A stretch of 64,000 nucleotides of DNA from Chitinophaga eiseniae (GTDB lineage Bacteria > Bacteroidota > Bacteroidia > Chitinophagales > Chitinophagaceae), in the NCBI RefSeq assembly GCF_900167135.1, contig NZ_FUWZ01000004.1, forward strand, positions 62,001 through 126,000. Reading direction: 5' to 3'. This document shows, in pieces, positions 62,093 through 64,000 of the stretch (within the stretch, counting starts at the first letter, position 1; each line of letters opens with the position of its first letter). Under the pieces are notes generated by a model, which was not told the origin of the DNA, ran no database searches, and worked only from the letters and a program-made list of their open reading frames with translations. Position numbers and translations under genes: made by a program.

Positions 62093-62149
62093 GTGTCAGA
62101 TTTTTATAAGCCGGCCGGCGCCTGGCTGTCAACCTTAACTAAAACGCCT

Positions 62150-62374
62150 ATGCATCCTTATTCTGAATGGACAGTAATATTGGTTTTTCTCGTCATTGAA
62201 GTGGCACTGATCGTGAAATATGGCGGGAGAGTGGTGGAGACCTACCGTCAATACCGGGAAAATGAGGTCCATGGCGTGATACTGGCCTTCAGGATCATTC
62301 TCTTCATGCTGCTGCTCACGGCTGCAGTCCTGCTGGACATCGTTTTGTGGCCAACCGGAAAAGAAACGCCATGA
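62150..62374 (+). CDS. Small two-helix membrane protein
   Basis: A 74-residue protein starting at the Met at 62150. It has two hydrophobic helices (W-T-V-I-L-V-F-L-V-I-E-V-A-L-I-V and A-F-R-I-I-L-F-M-L-L-L-T-A-A-V-L-L) joined by a charged loop. No family recognised. It lies just upstream of the histidine kinase. Confidence 0.5.
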   Translation: MHPYSEWTVILVFLVIEVALIVKYGGRVVETYRQYRENEVHGVILAFRIILFMLLLTAAVLLDIVLWPTGKETP

Positions 62375-62424
62375 TGCAGCCCGGGCATGAAGGCCGGGTA
62401 TGCTTGATAAGCCAATTTTCGCGG

Positions 62425-62432
62425 TATATTTG
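62425..62432 (+). promoter_or_regulatory. Exact -7 box of the histidine kinase gene
   Basis: TATATTTG is an exact TAnnTTTG match, with CTTG 18 bp upstream. The start codon (62440) begins only 7 bp after the box, so transcription would start at or within a few bases of the ATG. Confidence 0.55.
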
Positions 62433-62439
62433 CAGTCCT

Positions 62440-63765
62440 ATGCATAAGGGTCCTTCTGGCTATCTATACCAACTTACACTGCGAGCGTGGAATTCCATCG
62501 TCAATGTTGGCGTAAGTCCGCTGATGCCCTTTATTGAGTCCAGGCGTACCCGGTTGTTAAATCTGCTGGCCATTCCCTGCATTCCTTTTATGTTGTTTTT
62601 TGCGGTGCTGAACTGTTACCAGGGGCGCTATCTTTTATCTGTCTTTAACCTGCTGACCAGCGGGATCAACGTATTTGTATTATGGCTGCACCGGAAACAG
62701 CGCTACCTGAGCGCCCGCATGGTGGCCATCCTTTGCAGTGTGCTGATATATACCTTTACAGGGCTTTTCTTTCATAACGGCGCAGAATATTTCCTGCTCA
62801 ATATCCTGATCTGCTGCTTGCTGGTATACGACAATAAATGGCTCAACGCCGGACTGGGCGTACTGATCATTACCGCTTTCCTGCTGATCGTGTTCATGCC
62901 GCAACACTGGCGCTTTGCCGATCCCGTGCCGCAAAGCAGGGTATGGGCCAATGTGGCCACTTCCCTGCTGTTTATCATCATTGCGCTGAGTTTTTTCAAA
63001 CATATCCAGTCAGATTACCAGCGGGAGATAGAAAAACAACGGGAGGCGCTGGCAACCATGAACAAGGACAAGGAAAAACTTTTCTCGATCGTGGCGCATG
63101 ATATCCGCAGTCCGCTCGCTACACTGGAAATTCTGCTGGATATGTTCCAGAAAGGAGAGTATCCGGAAAATGAAATGGAAGAGGCTGCCGCAATGCTGCA
63201 TAAAAAGATATCGCAGTTGGGAGGGTCGCTGGACAATGTGCTGCGCTGGAGCTCCCGCAGTATGAAGGGCATTCAGGCACAGGCCGTTAATTTTTATCTC
63301 GGGGTCCTGACAACAGAAGTATTGTATTTTTTTGAGATGACTATCCAGCAGAAGGGTATCCGGATGGAAACCAGCATCCCGGAGGACCTGATGTTGTATG
63401 CCGATAAAGACCAGGTGTCTGTGATCCTGCGTAATTTTTTGAGCAACGCACTCAAATTCAGCTACGCCGGCGGCGTGATTGAACTAAAGGCCCAGGCTGT
63501 GGGTGCTCAGGTGGCCATCAGTATTACCGACCATGGCACCGGTATGCCGCCTACCCAGGTGCTGCACCTGTTTTCCTACAACCAGAGCCCCGGCTACGGT
63601 ACCAACGGAGAGCGCGGGACCGGCCTCGGACTCATTCTCTGTAAGGAGTTTGCCCAGCAAAACGGAGGGACCATCACCGTAGAAAGCAACGTTGACAAAG
63701 GCACCCGTTTCACTGTGTATCTGCCCATCGGCATCACCGCCGGCGGAGACGCGCCCTCTTCCTAA
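62440..63765 (+). CDS. Membrane histidine kinase
   Basis: A 441-residue sensor kinase. Residues 35-190 form about six membrane helices with short loops and no large outside domain. A helical linker leads to HisKA with phospho-acceptor H220 (I-V-A-H-D-I-R-S-P-L), then the ATP lid: N336 (F-L-S-N-A-L-K-F), D-H-G-T-G-M, and G-T-G-L-G-L. No response regulator lies in the window. The start at 62440 fits the -7 box upstream. Its stop overlaps the convergent HxlR gene by 3 bp. Confidence 0.87.
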   Translation: MHKGPSGYLYQLTLRAWNSIVNVGVSPLMPFIESRRTRLLNLLAIPCIPFMLFFAVLNCYQGRYLLSVFNLLTSGINVFVLWLHRKQRYLSARMVAILCSVLIYTFTGLFFHNGAEYFLLNILICCLLVYDNKWLNAGLGVLIITAFLLIVFMPQHWRFADPVPQSRVWANVATSLLFIIIALSFFKHIQSDYQREIEKQREALATMNKDKEKLFSIVAHDIRSPLATLEILLDMFQKGEYPENEMEEAAAMLHKKISQLGGSLDNVLRWSSRSMKGIQAQAVNFYLGVLTTEVLYFFEMTIQQKGIRMETSIPEDLMLYADKDQVSVILRNFLSNALKFSYAGGVIELKAQAVGAQVAISITDHGTGMPPTQVLHLFSYNQSPGYGTNGERGTGLGLILCKEFAQQNGGTITVESNVDKGTRFTVYLPIGITAGGDAPSS

Positions 63766-64000
63766 ACAGCTTTGGCCAGCGTGCGGCGGCCCCGGATCAC
63801 AGGCTTATCTTTTTTTATCTCCACACACTCACCGTCGGTATGCATGGTTTTCTGTTTGTTTTCCATCAGTTGACGGAAGGTTTCCATGTACTCCGCCCCC
63901 CATGTTTCCATAGAAGCCACAACAGGCAACATCGATTCGCCGAAAGGCGTCATGAAATATTCCACTTTGGGCGGCATCTCCGGATAAATCACCCTTTTGA
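63762..64000 (-). CDS. HxlR-family transcriptional regulator (5' end cut off)
   Basis: Only the last 79 or so codons are inside the window. The part K-R-V-I-Y-P-E-M-P-P-K-V-E-Y-F-M-T-P-F-G-E-S-M is the C-terminal wing/helix of HxlR winged-helix regulators. The stop at 63762-63764 overlaps the histidine kinase stop. The N-terminal helix-turn-helix lies past the right edge. Confidence 0.85.
   Translation of the reverse strand, partial: KRVIYPEMPPKVEYFMTPFGESMLPVVASMETWGAEYMETFRQLMENKQKTMHTDGECVEIKKDKPVIRGRRTLAKAV

Overview
The window looks like a chromosome segment of a Bacteroidota bacterium, most likely Chitinophagaceae (Chitinophaga-like). The reasons are a SusC/SusD pair driven by an ECF sigma factor and a FecR anti-sigma factor, lipoproteins with Bacteroidota-type lipoboxes, almost no Shine-Dalgarno signals, several promoters of the TTTG / TAnnTTTG type, and roughly balanced base composition. 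No rRNA, tRNA, CRISPR array or insertion sequence was seen. All family calls are from reading motifs by eye; no database search was run.

Layout. 1-14.2 kb: mixed metabolic and regulatory genes. These are a cut-off ferritin-like (VioB-type) protein, an FAD monooxygenase, an astacin-type zinc protease with six C-terminal repeats, an MFS transporter, an AraC regulator, TfoX-like and DUF72 proteins, a TPR/HTH membrane regulator, a Bcr/CflA-type drug exporter and a spondin-domain lipoprotein with an AraC regulator. 14.2-24.5 kb: an unusual operon of one tiny Sm-like protein and three large HEAT-repeat proteins, separated by a large inverted repeat from a stand-alone NRPS-like adenylation-thiolation-reductase enzyme. 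25.4-37.5 kb: a phosphotransferase, an ECF sigma/FecR/SusC/SusD nutrient-uptake locus, a thioredoxin-like protein, a lipoprotein, the dipeptidase PepD and a zinc-ribbon membrane protein flanked by short direct repeats.

37.8-56.6 kb is an 18 kb Ter-type stress/defence island made of two convergent operons that share one terminator. The plus-strand operon starts with three translationally coupled genes (TerB-N/TerB-C protein, BREX-like DUF2791 P-loop ATPase, Lhr-like superfamily II helicase). It continues with two TerD proteins, three VWA (TerY) proteins, an AIM24 protein, a PP2C phosphatase, a Ser/Thr kinase and TerC; the VWA, phosphatase and kinase form the TerY-P triad. The minus-strand operon encodes a HAD-like hydrolase, a phosphoribosyltransferase, two more TerD proteins, TelA and a helical protein of unknown function. 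A TPP (thiamine pyrophosphate) riboswitch with its own terminator lies upstream of this second operon, although no thiamine gene is visible. That pairing is the most unexpected observation here.

56.8-64 kb: dodecin, a tandem universal stress protein, an exported sugar-phosphate isomerase-like protein, an AraC regulator, a GMC oxidoreductase, a small membrane protein, a histidine kinase with a possibly leaderless transcript and a cut-off HxlR regulator.
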